Assembly (NCBI GenBank): GCA_951394045.1
Contig: OX596001.1
Span: 806,001-870,000 of the forward strand
From: Nitzschia sp. DOCU1
Taxonomy: Eukaryota > Bacillariophyta > Bacillariophyceae > Bacillariales > Bacillariaceae
Direction: 5' to 3'
DNA: 64,000 bases
Shown here: piece after piece, positions 1 through 12,202 of the stretch
Layout: the number at the start of each line of letters is the position of its first letter
Numbering within the stretch: position 1 is the stretch's first letter
The notes under the pieces: generated by a model
Told to the model about the DNA's origin: nothing
Seen by the model: only the letters and a program-made list of their open reading frames with translations
Databases searched by the model: none
Program-made: the position numbers and the translations under genes

Positions 1-1701
1 TTGTTGAACAGACAGTAGAGACAACTGGTATGCAATGATGTCTCCAAAAATGCAATCTTTGTGGAGGGTGGCGCTTGATGGATGAGCTCATTTTTTCCTT
101 CCATTCTTTCAACCCAAGAACAACAATGGCAGTGTACACAGTCTATGACAATCAAATTCCCTGGATTTCAGTTGCTCTGCTCGCTTATAAACTGCTGCTA
201 TCGCACTATATTGTCAACAGAGAAAAATTTCTTCCACTCAGCGCCACTGGTGGGTTCTGTGGGTGTCACTCACCCAGTATTATGCCTTTGGAAGCTTGTA
301 GTGACAAAAATAGCCAGAGTAGTAATTCCATTTGGAGGACTGCTATGACTTAAGATGCAGGTCAACATTCATACAGGACTGCAAGAAGATGCTACATTTG
401 TTTCACTACTGGAATTAAAATCAATTGAACTGAAAGCCATCAGCTCCGAATACGGGATATTTGCTCTCATTCCTTGCGAGGAAGGAGACATTATCACTTT
501 GAAATATCTTCACAAAACCTTTGAAGCCAATGATGGAGTGTTACACTTTAGCGTGCGTTTATTTGCTTGTCGCATGAAAATACTTGCAATGGGGTTTTGT
601 GATAATTTGTTTTTTATTTTAATGAGAACTACAAAATGAACAAATGTTTGTGATTTTTGTTGTTTTGGTTTTGAATCTTGTTTTTATAGAGACTCTGAGA
701 GACTCTAAGACACTCTGAAGTAGAGTCTTGCTTTCATGGAGACTCTTAGAATCATAGTTTTCAGTCTTGTTTGTAGTTAGTCCTTTTGTTTTGGTCCTGT
801 AAGTCAAATCATGGATTGGTGTGACTTCTTTGATTACATGTATAGGCAGATAAACTCTAGTTCAACAGTTAGATCCTCTTACTACGGACCATTCAAATTA
901 GGCTGGGTAAGATGCTGACATAAAAGAATGCAATAAGCCTGTGGCATTCTTGACTATTCGATGTTTGAAAGAACGTTTTTATGTTTCAGGCCAATCTCTG
1001 CAACTGAGTTGTTCTCCCCTTGGCTATACCACCATTATTATCTCGATTTACCAGGCCCATCCAATTATTGCACAACATAGAATCGTAAAATGAGTTCATC
1101 ATCTTGCTCGATGCCGTCCTCCAAGGACAAAATTATGGTTTGTCTTTCCACTCTCAGGCCATCATCCAAATGTGCTGGTGCTGGGGGGGGCCGCTGCTTC
1201 CGTGGTGCTGGTGCTCCTGCTGATTGTCTCATTCCGTCCAACCCCATCCTTTCACGAAATCTGCGCCAATCCAATAGTAATGAATATCAGAGTTGCCTTC
1301 TCAGCAAGGATGATGTTGATTGATCATTATGTTCATCATGACACTTGACTTCGATGCAGTTGGATACACAAAAATCCGAAACAGTCATTCCCGCCATTTT
1401 GTGCTGCGCGTGCGCACTTTCTCAATTGACTCAACGATGGAAGATTCGAGGCTCATTCAAATTCCGAAATTCCCCATGTCATCGTTTTCTCATAAGTTTT
1501 CAAAGTATTTTTAGAGTCAAAAGGAATCTTGCGATTTGGTAGGATTTTGGATACCGGCGATTTGGTAGGATTTTGGATACCGACAGATCTCGGATTGCAT
1601 GTAATTCTCGCGGGCAACCGCAATATTCGGGATCTTCTCGCGATAGCTTGGAAAAGATCGTTATTGTTACACTGAAATCTCCCAGTAATCCTAGCAGCAC
1701 C
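1..1701. other. No supported gene; upstream region of the chromodomain-RdRP gene
   Basis: Short open frames (for example 75-353 and 355-639) have no recognisable domain and no clear start context, so no gene is called. Around 685-760 there is a degenerate cluster of gagactct-type words in both orientations. A perfect 26-bp tandem duplication lies at 1531-1582, just upstream of the next gene. A reading frame open from a TTG at 1573 continues into that gene but is treated here as leader. Confidence 0.5.
1531..1582. repeat. Perfect 26-bp tandem duplication
   Basis: Two adjacent identical copies (1531-1556 and 1557-1582) begin gcgatttggtaggattttgg. They lie about 120 bases before the chosen start codon of the chromodomain-RdRP gene, in its probable promoter or 5' leader. 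The sequence shows the duplication directly; any regulatory role is unknown. Confidence 0.9.
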
Positions 1702-4389
1702 ATGTCGTCCCGTGAACATCCCATCGAAGTGCTGCAAGATGATAGCGATGATGAAAGCGATGTGGATAGCATTGGGCTCATCTCGGAGAGCAGTGAAGAT
1801 GGCAGCAATGAGGATGAGAGGGAAGTCATCGAGCTGATGAGTGACGATGACGCGGAACCAGCGGCAAAGATTGCTGCTGCCGTAACTCCTGATCGCAACA
1901 GTCCCGAATTGAGGTACGATAGTGACAGCGATGATTATGAGGATGCCGAGGAGGGACCAACGGAAATGCCAGGGGTAGCTCCCGATGGCAATAACCCAGC
2001 ATTAATGGCAGCTCAACAACTTCAGGATGATCCGCCACCGGCTGCACAAGGCAGGAGGCAGGATCGTCCCGATGATTCGGCACGAAAGAGAGCCGCAAAG
2101 AAGACCAAGCGGCCGAGCGGTGTCATTGTTGAGAAAGGCCATTCAGTAGGCGATGTCTACTGGGAGGTGGAATCGATTTGTGGTTATCGCCCGAAGTCGG
2201 CCGACAACGACGAAGAGGAATGGCTTGTGTCTTGGGTCGGCTACCCCAAGAGGACTTGGGAGCTAGACTCCAATCTTTGTGATAGCGCAAAACAAGAAGC
2301 AGAGCGATATCGCACAGCTTTGGAGCAGAAGGGGAAGGCCGGTGACAATCCGATCGATATCCTCTCATCGGCATCTGATGACGATTATAGTGACGATGAA
2401 AGTGAAGACGACAGTGACGATGACCTGGGATCAATGCAGGGCGCCGAGCGGTCACATCAACAGGGCAAGCAAAAGCCCCCCCGTAGCTCAGGCACTCGTT
2501 CCAAAGAAAGAGGAGGCAAAAAGAGGAAGAGCTCAAATAATAAGAAGTCTTCTTCCTCGAACTGGCGAAAGAGAGTAAGCCGCCATCGGGATCCAGAAAC
2601 GAATAGCCCCGTGCTAAGATTTGACGATCCTTTCAGGACACCTGATGCCATGAGGCAGCACACAAAAGAACTGATACAAGGCACACAGGCCGAGAACAGA
2701 TACTTCCTCGCTTATTTGATTGGAGATAGGCCTCAACATAGCAAAATACTTCAGTGCGCTATGTCAGCAAATCAGATAAAGGATTTGGAAAAAGAGCTAA
2801 AGAAGGAAAAATTTCCTGACGGGCTTGAGTATACCCTATTTGCTGCAAAAGACCACGGGGCCAAGGGCGATAGGCAGTTTCTGACAAAGAATGAGATTGA
2901 GTTTGTTTATGTCTGTACGGGTGGGACATGTTCCAGAACCGGAAAAACCTATACCCCTTGGAGGCTAGATGAAGCCCTGGAGCGAATCGCCAACTTTAGT
3001 GCACTGCCCACGACAAAGGTCCCTGCACGCTTGGAGCTTTTCTTGACTCCTGCGAAAGACGAGAAGTCTATTCTTCGCAACCTCAGCGCTTCCAACTTTG
3101 AGGTACTGAAAGAGGAAGACTCGCACATGGGCTGCGGGTTTATTCCTCAAGATTTTTTGGCACGTCTGTTTCCCACGAAGAAAAAGGAGACCATTGCTAA
3201 GATTGTGGCACTTCAAGTGCGAATTTTTGCTCCGCGAATCGGGGTAGCAAAAGGCGAACTGGTGGTGAAGCAAGGTATCAACAAGATCCAAGTGCCACCA
3301 TCGATGATAAAAGTTGGGCCCTCCCTTGTATGCGACGATGAGTGGGCTATTGTTGTCGTGAAAGGCACAGACCCCAGTAACCCCAACGAAAATTTGGGCA
3401 AGCACTTGGATCCCGACTCGGACAGTCCATGTAACAGTTTCAGAGAGGAATCTAAGATCAAATTAAGTGAAATGTAAGAGGGAAAGCCCTGATGGTTGGT
3501 GGAGAAAACAATGCCACAATTGCTGACGCGCGTTTCTTGTATTTAAAGGTATCAAATTTTGCTTTGTGGCCTTGGTGTCTCAGAAGTCCTCATGGAGAAC
3601 TATGTGCGACAAGCACGTTCGCTGCAGGGTCTCAAACACACGCATGTCATGGGCGTGTGCGACCCTACAGGATTGCTTCCCGAAGGTTCTGTCTTCATTA
3701 CAGGCCATTGCGCGAATGAATCAGGAGATCGAATTCACTTTTCGGAATCGCTCAGTGAAATTTTCGTCTCGCGCTCGCCTTGTTTAGATCCCACGGATGG
3801 CAAGCTCGTACCTCTTGCGAGTAGTAAGCCGCCACAGATGTCGCAAGACACGTGGGAATGGTTGCGCAACTTGCCGTTTGGGGTAATCATCTTCGGCAAG
3901 CCTCGGGATCGTTTAAATTGTGCTCCTCTCCCCATGCTCATTGGTGACGGCGATTTGGACGGGGACCGTTACTTTATTATTTGGGACAAAGCCATACTGA
4001 AGTCCCTGGGTAAAACGTTTCGTAGTCCAAGGATGCAAGCAGCCATAAAGAAACAAGAAGCCGAAGTTCGTGCACAAAACATCAATTTGAATGAAGGCCC
4101 GTTGCCTCCTCATAAGGGTCCCGACAACTGGCTCGAACTAGCCCAAGAACGAATCCTGCAATTGGGGCACCTGACTTGTGTTGGAAAGGCACGAGGGCAT
4201 TTTTACAAGAAAAGCCACGCTGTTTCCAAAGCAAGTGCCGAAGGAATCTGGGACACAGATGCCCGAGCGTTTGGAAGGGCTTTCAAGGACGCGTTGGATG
4301 CTCTGAAGCACGGGAATCCTGTGATGTTGCCTCAACGGCTCCAGGAATCAACTGATAAAACGCTCCACCAGTTTATTACTTGGACTTGA
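1702..4389 (+). CDS. Chromodomain fused to cellular RNA-dependent RNA polymerase (RNA-silencing type)
   Basis: Exons are 1702-3473 and 3549-4389; the 75-base intron reads GTAAGA...TTTAAAG and keeps frame, giving 870 aa. The start is the ATG at 1702 in a CACCATG context. Layout: acidic N-terminus; basic stretch RKRAAKKTKRPSG (about 130-142); chromodomain at about 147-205 with YWEVES, LVSWVGYP and RTWE, where W154, W178 and Y181 align with the HP1 methyl-lysine cage; acidic then Lys/Arg/Ser-rich linker; RdRP from about 330. The polymerase has the first barrel (VAKGELVV...PPSMIKV, SMIK at 534-537), GVCDPTG, and the catalytic DLDGD at 726-730 followed by RYFIIWD. DLDGD with SMxK is the signature of cellular two-barrel RdRPs that make dsRNA for small-RNA pathways, not of viral enzymes. 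A nuclear, H3K9me- or H3K27me-guided RdRP is inference. It converges on the ECM29 gene, with 89 bases between stops. Confidence 0.85.
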
Positions 4390-4478
4390 TGATTCGGTCA
4401 GAGTTTTATAAGATTACTTTACATTAGCAATGACTACTTTTCCAGATTAAGCTAGTGGTGCAACTGAGCCATTGCTGT

Positions 4479-7400
4479 TTAGGGCCACCAGGCCATTAAG
4501 CTTAAAATGCGACTTGCCAACTCAGTCACTTTTGCCTCCGGATCCGTGAGCGAGCGCTTTGCCAACGTAGAAACGATTTCTTTTTGTGGAAGGACGGCCT
4601 CTAAAAGGAGTTGTCGTTCTTGGGTCGGATGGTCTTTTTGGCTTGAATTTCCACAGCGAGAAACCAGAGCATGGAGTGCCTCAAGGCCAGCGTGCCTGAA
4701 CAATAATTAGTTGGGTAGGTTAGAACAGCTCGGTCAATTATTCATTTTTTGTCGACAGCGATGTACTCACCGAACTTTCCAAAATTTACGGTCTTTCATG
4801 GCTAACGACGCGCATTCCACAACGGAAGCAATTGTTCCATAGTCCCGCAGAAAGTTTGAATTCGCTTTCGAAACCAAACGCGCGCAGGCCATGAGAGCTG
4901 AAGACTTGATTGTCCACGGGCGTTCCACAATCGAACATTGTTCGAAGATCTTGATGAGCTCAGGAACCTTTACGTGTGTGTTATTTGGCGATCCCTCGCT
5001 CGAGCCATCAAAGTCTTTCCAAAACGAGGCTGCAAAGCAGTCGATGGCTTTGGACACTATCAAGGGCGATTCTTCCTTCTGTTCGCTATCATCACTTTCG
5101 TTGTCCGTAAAAAGTGGGAGCAAGCGACTTGCCAGAAAAGCAAAGACAATTTTCTTTTGTTCAAGTTCATGGACCGTGGCATCTAACGATTCCAATACCA
5201 GGCGGAGGGCATTCAGAGCGGAAGATCGGTATGGAAGCACCTCTTCTTCCTTCACGGACATCGTACTTCGTTCTGTCGGAAAGGCCTGAACAAGAAACAT
5301 TCTGCATATTCCAACGTAAGTCGGGACTAATTTTCTCGCTTCAGGCATGTCAACATCTTCAGCAGCCGATTCGAGACCACTAGTTTCCGCCTCCTCGTCC
5401 AGCGACCCATGGTCGTCATCAAAGCCCAATCGTGCTTGAGCAACTGGTTCTTCATTTTGATCCAGAGACATATCGTTAGCTTGTTCCGATTCGTCAGCCA
5501 AATCTCGTTCTGCTTCTTGGTTGAAGCGGCGGTCGTCCAGAAACAAGCAATTGATTTGGTCTGTATCTGTCAGAATAAGAGGCGCTCGGAGCCGAGCGGA
5601 AGAAAAATTATCTATCTCACCCAACCCTAGAATTTCTCTTGAATCTTCCACGTTAGCAAGTGCTGATGACCACTTCGATGCAATGAGGGCACATGCTTCC
5701 ACAACCTTCTCCTTGCCAGACCAGAGCCGTGTGTCCGCAATGGCGTTTACAAGAGCAGCCAAAGCAGCATTGCTCGCTTCTGCTCGTCTCTGGGCACGAA
5801 CTGACTCCTCAAGGATAAAATCTTTCGCGTTACCATTCAACCTGCGAGGGGCCGGCGACAGGATTTCTTTTCTAGCCAGTTCCTTCAGTGCGTCGGCTCC
5901 TGTAACACGGCGCGCCCACGAAACGTCCCTCACTGCCTTCACGCATTCAGCAACAAGAGATATAATCAACTTCTCTTCCAACAACGTGCCAAAACCATCG
6001 GCTGCGCCAGAATGATTTGCCGTGGATCCACCCTCCTCCCAAACGTCCGAAAACAGGCTCGCCACTTTGGGATCAGTATCCCTCATTCCAAGGAAGGCAA
6101 CTGGAAGGACGCGACGGCACCAAATATCAGAGTTTCCGCCGTCGAGAAATTGATTGGACGCTTTTACGGCAATCGCTCGCAAAGTGATGGCAGCAGCTTT
6201 TCTTGCCGCTGGATCATCGTTGTTGCCGGTTGACGAGTTGTACTTGTGGGAAGCACGCAAGGCCAAAGATCGCACACTGGAACCCGGACAAAGAGCTGCT
6301 AGGTTCCCACAAGCATGAGCATACTTATCGCGGGCCGCTTGCCCACGTTCGCGCTCGGATGCCCAATACAAAGCGCGGAGCAAGCTAACAGAGGGGTTTG
6401 TAGAGGACGGACCACTATTCCGAAAGGCATCCGGACAAGTAGAGCAAAGCGTCGATACACAGTCTGCCGCAGCTGTTCTCGTGGTCAACCCAGCAGAAAG
6501 CCGAATCGCCGAATCCAATTCTGGAACGACGGCTTTCTGAATTTTAATATCCATATCTGGCATCATGTCCAAACATTTCGTCACCGCCATCGCCATCGGT
6601 CCACTTTGAACGACTTGAAGTCTCAATCTTTCCAGAGCGTCGTATGACTCTCCAGATCCCCGGTCTTGCCCAGCGGCCCTCACCTGCAAGTAGTTGAATG
6701 CAGCCGGTTCCAAACTTGACATTGAGAGCAGCAGCGAGCGTAACAGATCGGGAACAAGCGGTTGAAGGATGGCAGGGTTTGCGACATCAACAATACCAAC
6801 AAGACATGAAACACAGACTCCAGCCGCTTCTGCACAGGGTTGCTTGAGCCCGTGTTTGATCAGCCATCGAAGGGCGGTAGCAGCTGCAGCGCTCGCGTCT
6901 CGTTCGTGGGATATGATGCTGTTGGAGCTTTCTTCTTCTTCCTTAGGCGTTTGCGGGTTGACCAGGCGCAACGTCAAACTACGGACTCCTCGTCCAAGCG
7001 TTTCGCCGGCTTCGCGTACATTGGATCTCACGTCATCCAAAGATCGCATGGCCACTCGCCAAAGTCGAAGCAGCCGGATGCCAGCACTAGTCACTTCAGT
7101 TGTAGTCTTGGTAACCACATCATCATCAAATAAAACCTCTAGTCCACCACCAAGCTCTTTCCATGATCTGCCAACAATCACCTGCGCCAAAGCAGCACAT
7201 GCCCCATATCTTGTCCGCCAAAGTTTGCTGGTAGTATCGTCAATAAGTGTATCAATCGTCACAAGCAAATGCTGAGAAATCAACGACCGAGCCTCGGCGC
7301 CGCCTCCCGTGAGCCCATTCCACAGATTCTGCATCTGTTCTCGTGTGTCCTTGTTAGGAGAGTGGCAACCGCGTAGGATTCGAGGCATGAGTTTCCCCAA

Positions 7401-10400
7401 GTGCCCTTTGAGAGCAACGCGCATCTCGGCTGCATTGCTGCGGCTCCCAAAAGACGACGACTGCTGCCCTAGGAGGGCCGAAGGACCATAGTCTCGCCCT
7501 TCGGAGGTCCAAGCAGCATTAGATACAGACAACATAAGAAGGGCGTACAATATATCCGGTCGACCGAGTGACATGGCCGCCGCTGCCATTTCTCGATATG
7601 CTCCAAGCGATGCTTCACCTATTCCAGATGCTCCACCGACTTCTGCGTCAGCCATTGGAGCGTCGTTGGTGCTATCCGCAGAGGCGCTTGCTTCGGCTCT
7701 TCTTCTCTCCGCCGCTTGCTCCGCGGTTTCTTGCATCGCACTCCCGCCATGGATTGTAGTTTGCCCAAATGCTCTGAGTAATCTCCCATTCATCTCATCG
7801 CCAGCATTTTGCGAGGACGAAAGATTCGCTAGACTTCGGCACGCAGCCAGGCCAAGGCAGCAGCTTTCACGTGACAAATGTTTGCTCTTGGGATCTGACA
7901 AGAGACTTATGAAACATCGCTGAATATCATCGAGGCGCCTACCTAGCTCCTGGACCAGACATCTATCAGCGCGGCTGGAATGGAGGTTGACCTGGAGAAA
8001 CACATTGTAAGGAAGTAGTCCGACAAGTTTTGTGATCCACAACGACCCCAACGACTCTGCTTACCTGTTTTGCTGCTCTAGCTACAACCGCTAATAAAGC
8101 GGGTGCGGTTGCGGTGCGCTTCTGAGGATTGCTCTCATATTTGGCTCGTCGCAATAGAACATAGATCACTTGCTGGTGAGGAGGAAGCCCCTTGGAGAAC
8201 TCTTCCTCCAATGAATCTGGCCAATCATCTTGTTCGGTACTCCATTTCACATCCTTTGGACTGTATGCGTCGGCATACTCGGCCAGTGCCTCACCAGCCC
8301 AAAGGGCGACTTCTTCTTCCTTTCGGAAGGCGACCGAGCCCAACAGGGAAAAGAGAGCATCCACACATTTAAGACGGGCCTCGCCTAGTTCGTTGCCAGT
8401 ATTAGCGCCCGAGGTCGCCGTCGTTGCCGCCAAGCAGGTCCCTGCTGACTTGGCCAGCTTGGAAACTCGAGCGACATCAATCGTTTCTCCGTTGCCATAT
8501 TTGCGAATGGCGTCCGTCAACTTTGATAAAGCGACGGATGCACCAGGAATCAATGCGTCGTCCATGACTGGCGCGTCAAGTTGATCATAGGAGCACGCAA
8601 TGGCCAATCCATCAGCAAAGGCATTGGCTACCACGTCATCGGAGCTCATAACTTCGTTGCCCATGTGACTCATTATCCTAGCGAGAACATCGAATGTTAA
8701 AAGACAAAGAACGAACAGGGAGTTTGGCAACCCGACATACAAACCTACCTTGACGCCGATGCTCCCATAGACGACTCGGGATCTTGATAAACAGCCGTGC
8801 GTTGCCTATAGACCTGAATACACGATCCCGCCAAAAAGGCTGCCCCATGCTTGTTCCCGACTGAAGATACTGATCGCTCCATAATCTCCTCGCATGTCCG
8901 CAACGTAGATTGGACCTTTTCCACCCAAACCTCGTCCTTCCATGGCGACGAGTCGTTTTGTAAATGTCCCCAACATTTCGCCAATAGTCGACGTGCTTTT
9001 GACGAAGGGCATGACAAGGCCAAGTCACAAAGCGTATCGGGTCCCAAGTCCACCTCTTGCGTACTAGCCACCAAAGAGCGGGCTAGGATGGAGGTGGATA
9101 GACACAAGGACAAGGCACCCGCACATTGGTCCAACCATGTCAAGTTTTCTTGACGAGCAGACGCCACATGACCAGCACCACTCCGAGTCGCCTCTACAAT
9201 CGATGTGGCCAAGGCTGCCACAAACAATTTCATGGAGTCATCGTCATCATCGCCGCCGTAGACATCATGAAGAAGACACGACAGTAAATACTCGATTGCC
9301 ACTGCTCGACCCTTGGGCGTGAATTCCCAATAACTAGGCCGCCATGATGATGATCCACTGCCACCGACTCCTCGCGTCGTCGCGGTAGAATCCGTCAATA
9401 ACACTCGTGCCAATTGTCCAAAGTCGGCCAATGTAGTGGTAGCAGTTGTATCCAAAGTGTCTTGGTCCTTATTTTTCGTCGCTAGCAACGTGTCTCGAGC
9501 AATCGCAGAGGCTGTCACATCGGCATCTCCCGCCACAAAACACAACAAATGACAAGCATTGGTAATATCCAAAGACAATAACAAATCACTGGCCCAACGG
9601 GCGGCCGCCACACGGGCTTGTTTGGGCTGAAAATGTTGAGCCGAATTCCAAAGGAGAGGCAATAATTGTTTGGCCAAGTTATTGTCGGTTGGCTGGGCAG
9701 CTGTTGTTGTTGTTGTTGTCGTCGTCGTCGCAACCGTTGACGTGGAAGTAGCTGGTTGACCCCACGGATTATCCACGACCGGGGTAGTTGTTGCCTTGCT
9801 GTTGTTCTCGGCAATTTGTTTCTGTTGCTCCTTGACAAGCCGACAATACGAGGACAACAAGGCATCCAAGGCTGCTACCGCCCGTGGCCGTAAGACTTCT
9901 TCCTCTCCAGTAATACATCCAAACAAGAGCTTGGCGGTTTCCATATTGCTGCTATTGTCGTCGTTTGTACTTGCACCCGCCGCAAAGAGCCATTCACCCT
10001 TCCAATATGCTTGAGAACTTCGACAAAGGATACAAATGGCTCCATACAAGGCATCTCGAACAGCAATATTACCTTCACTACCGACACTGTTGTTATTGCC
10101 ATTGTTGGACGTAGTAGATCTCGAAGATAGTACCGTCGATAGGCAAGTACAAGCGATTCCCATGCATTTGGCCAATACTAGAGCCAAGGATTCATTATTG
10201 TCATTGGATGTGGTCGATAATGTCGTCAATCGTATGACCAAGGCTTGTAATAATTGTGCCGACGCGATATAGGGCTTACCCCTTGCCAGAGTTAGCCCAG
10301 TAGCTGTATGTAATTCCCCTAGGCGTTTGGATGTTGCCAAAATGATCAAACTAGCAATTCCCTTGTAGTCTTGCTGTTGAAACAGGCTGGGTGAATCTTG

Positions 10401-11729
10401 TAAAATTTGACAGGCAAATTCCATCAAGGCACAAAACGTGGTTGACAGGTCATTGGACGATATCATGCGACGTTTCAAAGCTAGCGTAGCTTGTGTATTC
10501 CCTGAATCTTCGTGCGTCCACCCCAGTCCCTGGGATGTTGATAAGAGCATTTGGGCATTACTCGAACCAACGCACAACGTCAACAATTCCTGTAACAAGA
10601 CTTGAGCATTTCCAAATGGTTCTTGTTGTTGTTGTTGTGTATCCATGTATTGTTTCCAATACAGACTGGCGCGCTGCGAAACTTCGGGAGTCGAATCGCC
10701 TGCGGCTACCATGAGCAAGGCACAGGTCCGCGTTTTATTCCGAATTGACTCAGAGTCGGACGACGATAAGAACAACCCCCATGATTTCGAGGGAGCAATC
10801 CAATCGATCATGCGACCCTTGATTTCGACTAATTTTTGTCGAGAGGCCATTTCGGCCGCCCAATCTCGTGCCGTTGTAGAATTTCCTTTGGCCAAACGTT
10901 CTTGTCCGGCCTGACTTGCCCCCGGGGGTGGAACATTGGAATTGAGGGGGGACGTTTGATACAACAAGACATCCAAGATCAAATCATAGAGCGTCGATGC
11001 GACTTTGGAATCTTGGGCAATCAATCGACGAGCCTGGGCAATGGGGTCATGGTCAGTGTCTTCGGCTGATATAGCCGTAGTACTTTCGGTAGCATTTGTA
11101 GCCTTGAATCGTTTATTGGAAGCCGTCGTACCATTGACTAGTGTTCCAGGCCGTTCTTGGGGTTGCCATAACAAGATCGAATCCATGGTTCTCAATAATA
11201 AATGAGTCGTTTGATGCCATTGCGATTTCGTCGAAGCCTGCTGGAGCTGATCCGGCGTCAGGGTCGAAAAATGGGAATGCCATACTAAGAGGCCGGGCAG
11301 TAGCCTGGCGGCTTCATCAGCCGCTATCAATCGCCCCACGCCCAAGGTTAAAAACGCCAAGCCTAAATTGAGAGTAAACGGATCCACGTGGGGTTTGACT
11401 TTGTTCCCGTCCAGCAAAAACAATTGCAGAATTCCGAGGCAAGGAAGTGGCGTCGACTGGTCGTCTCGGACTCGTTTCATGACATGGGACAACATTTCCA
11501 CTAATCGAGCATGAATCTTGGAATATAACGCGGCAAGCGTGGCATCTGTCGCCAAAAGTTGAGCTTGATGATTGTCTCCAATGCGTTGCAACAATCGTGG
11601 CAATAACTTGTCGAGGACGGCGCCTAATTCTGTCGAAGTAGACAACAACGCCAAGCGATGCGAGACGCGATTTAAACTTGCCAAGTCGGATTGAGCCGTC
11701 GCAATGGGATCGGCTGGGGAAGACGCCAT
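4479..11729 (-). CDS. ECM29: ECM29-like proteasome adaptor/scaffold (HEAT-repeat protein)
   Basis: Four exons in coding order: 11729-8749, 8677-8065, 7991-4771, 4695-4479. All junctions are good GT-AG sites (CAAG/GTAGGT, ACAG/GTAAGC, TTCG/GTGAGT), and joined they give 2343 aa in frame. The start is the ATG at 11729 (ATCATGGCG context); an in-frame ATG at 11780 is possible. ECM29 is a HEAT-repeat protein that tethers and remodels 26S proteasomes. Recognition rests on the N-terminal pattern LPRLLQRIG...EMLSHVMKRVR...FLTLGVGRL, the mid-region LLSDPKSKHLSRESCCLGL, and the C-terminal HACGNLAALCPGS...LPVAFLGMRDTDPKVASLF. It is longer than the roughly 1850 aa usual in yeast and animals, largely from Ser/Thr/Gln-rich insertions in exon 1, including a run of ten Thr. 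The family call is from motif memory, without alignment. Confidence 0.8.
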
Positions 11730-12202
11730 GATAATAGTTTGTATTCTATGAGCAACGTCAACAATTGGAAGTTGTTCCACATCCCATTGTCAAAAATGCA
11801 AAGAACCTTGCCGAAGCGATTCGATCAGACTGATGCAGATTTTGTCTTGCATTTTGGATTCGGCCCGCTGGTCGGCCAGACGGTAAAAGAGACCAGGAGT
11901 AGTAACATCTCTCTGGAAAGGCAGCTGAGTCTCAAGACTCATCCGACTTTTTCACCCATTAGGGATCATCAGCGCTAGTAGTTTGCACACCTACAGAGAC
12001 GATGAAACCGAGCTTTGTGCTTGCATCCCTCATCAATTTCATTGAGTGAGTTCAGGAGGCAGTTGGGCTGCTGCCAAGATGCTCGAAGTAAAGCGAGTTT
12101 TTCTTCTAAGCATATTGTATAGACCTTAGGAGTTGGCCATTGCTACAATGAATTTACCCAATGTTCCGACTGCTGGCAGCCATAGTTCTTCATAAAGGTC
12201 TT
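11730..12202. other. Intergenic: ECM29 promoter side and 3' flank of the next minus gene
   Basis: About 470 bases between the 5' end of the ECM29-like gene and the 3' end of the membrane-protein gene. No ORF with domain or composition support, no RNA gene and no repeat recognised. It must hold the ECM29 promoter. Confidence 0.5.

Noticed and set aside
685..760. Cluster of gagactct words as a regulatory array or hairpin
   Set aside because: Degenerate spacing and partial pairing only; no gene nearby to give it meaning.
1573..1701. N-terminal extension of the chromodomain-RdRP frame from a TTG
   Set aside because: No ATG before 1702 in this frame. The extension overlaps the 26-bp tandem repeat, and the ATG at 1702 has a good CACCATG context.
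1702..4389. Viral origin of the RdRP
   Set aside because: No palm-type GDD motifs. SMIK and DLDGD are those of cellular two-barrel polymerases, and the gene has a spliceosomal-type intron.
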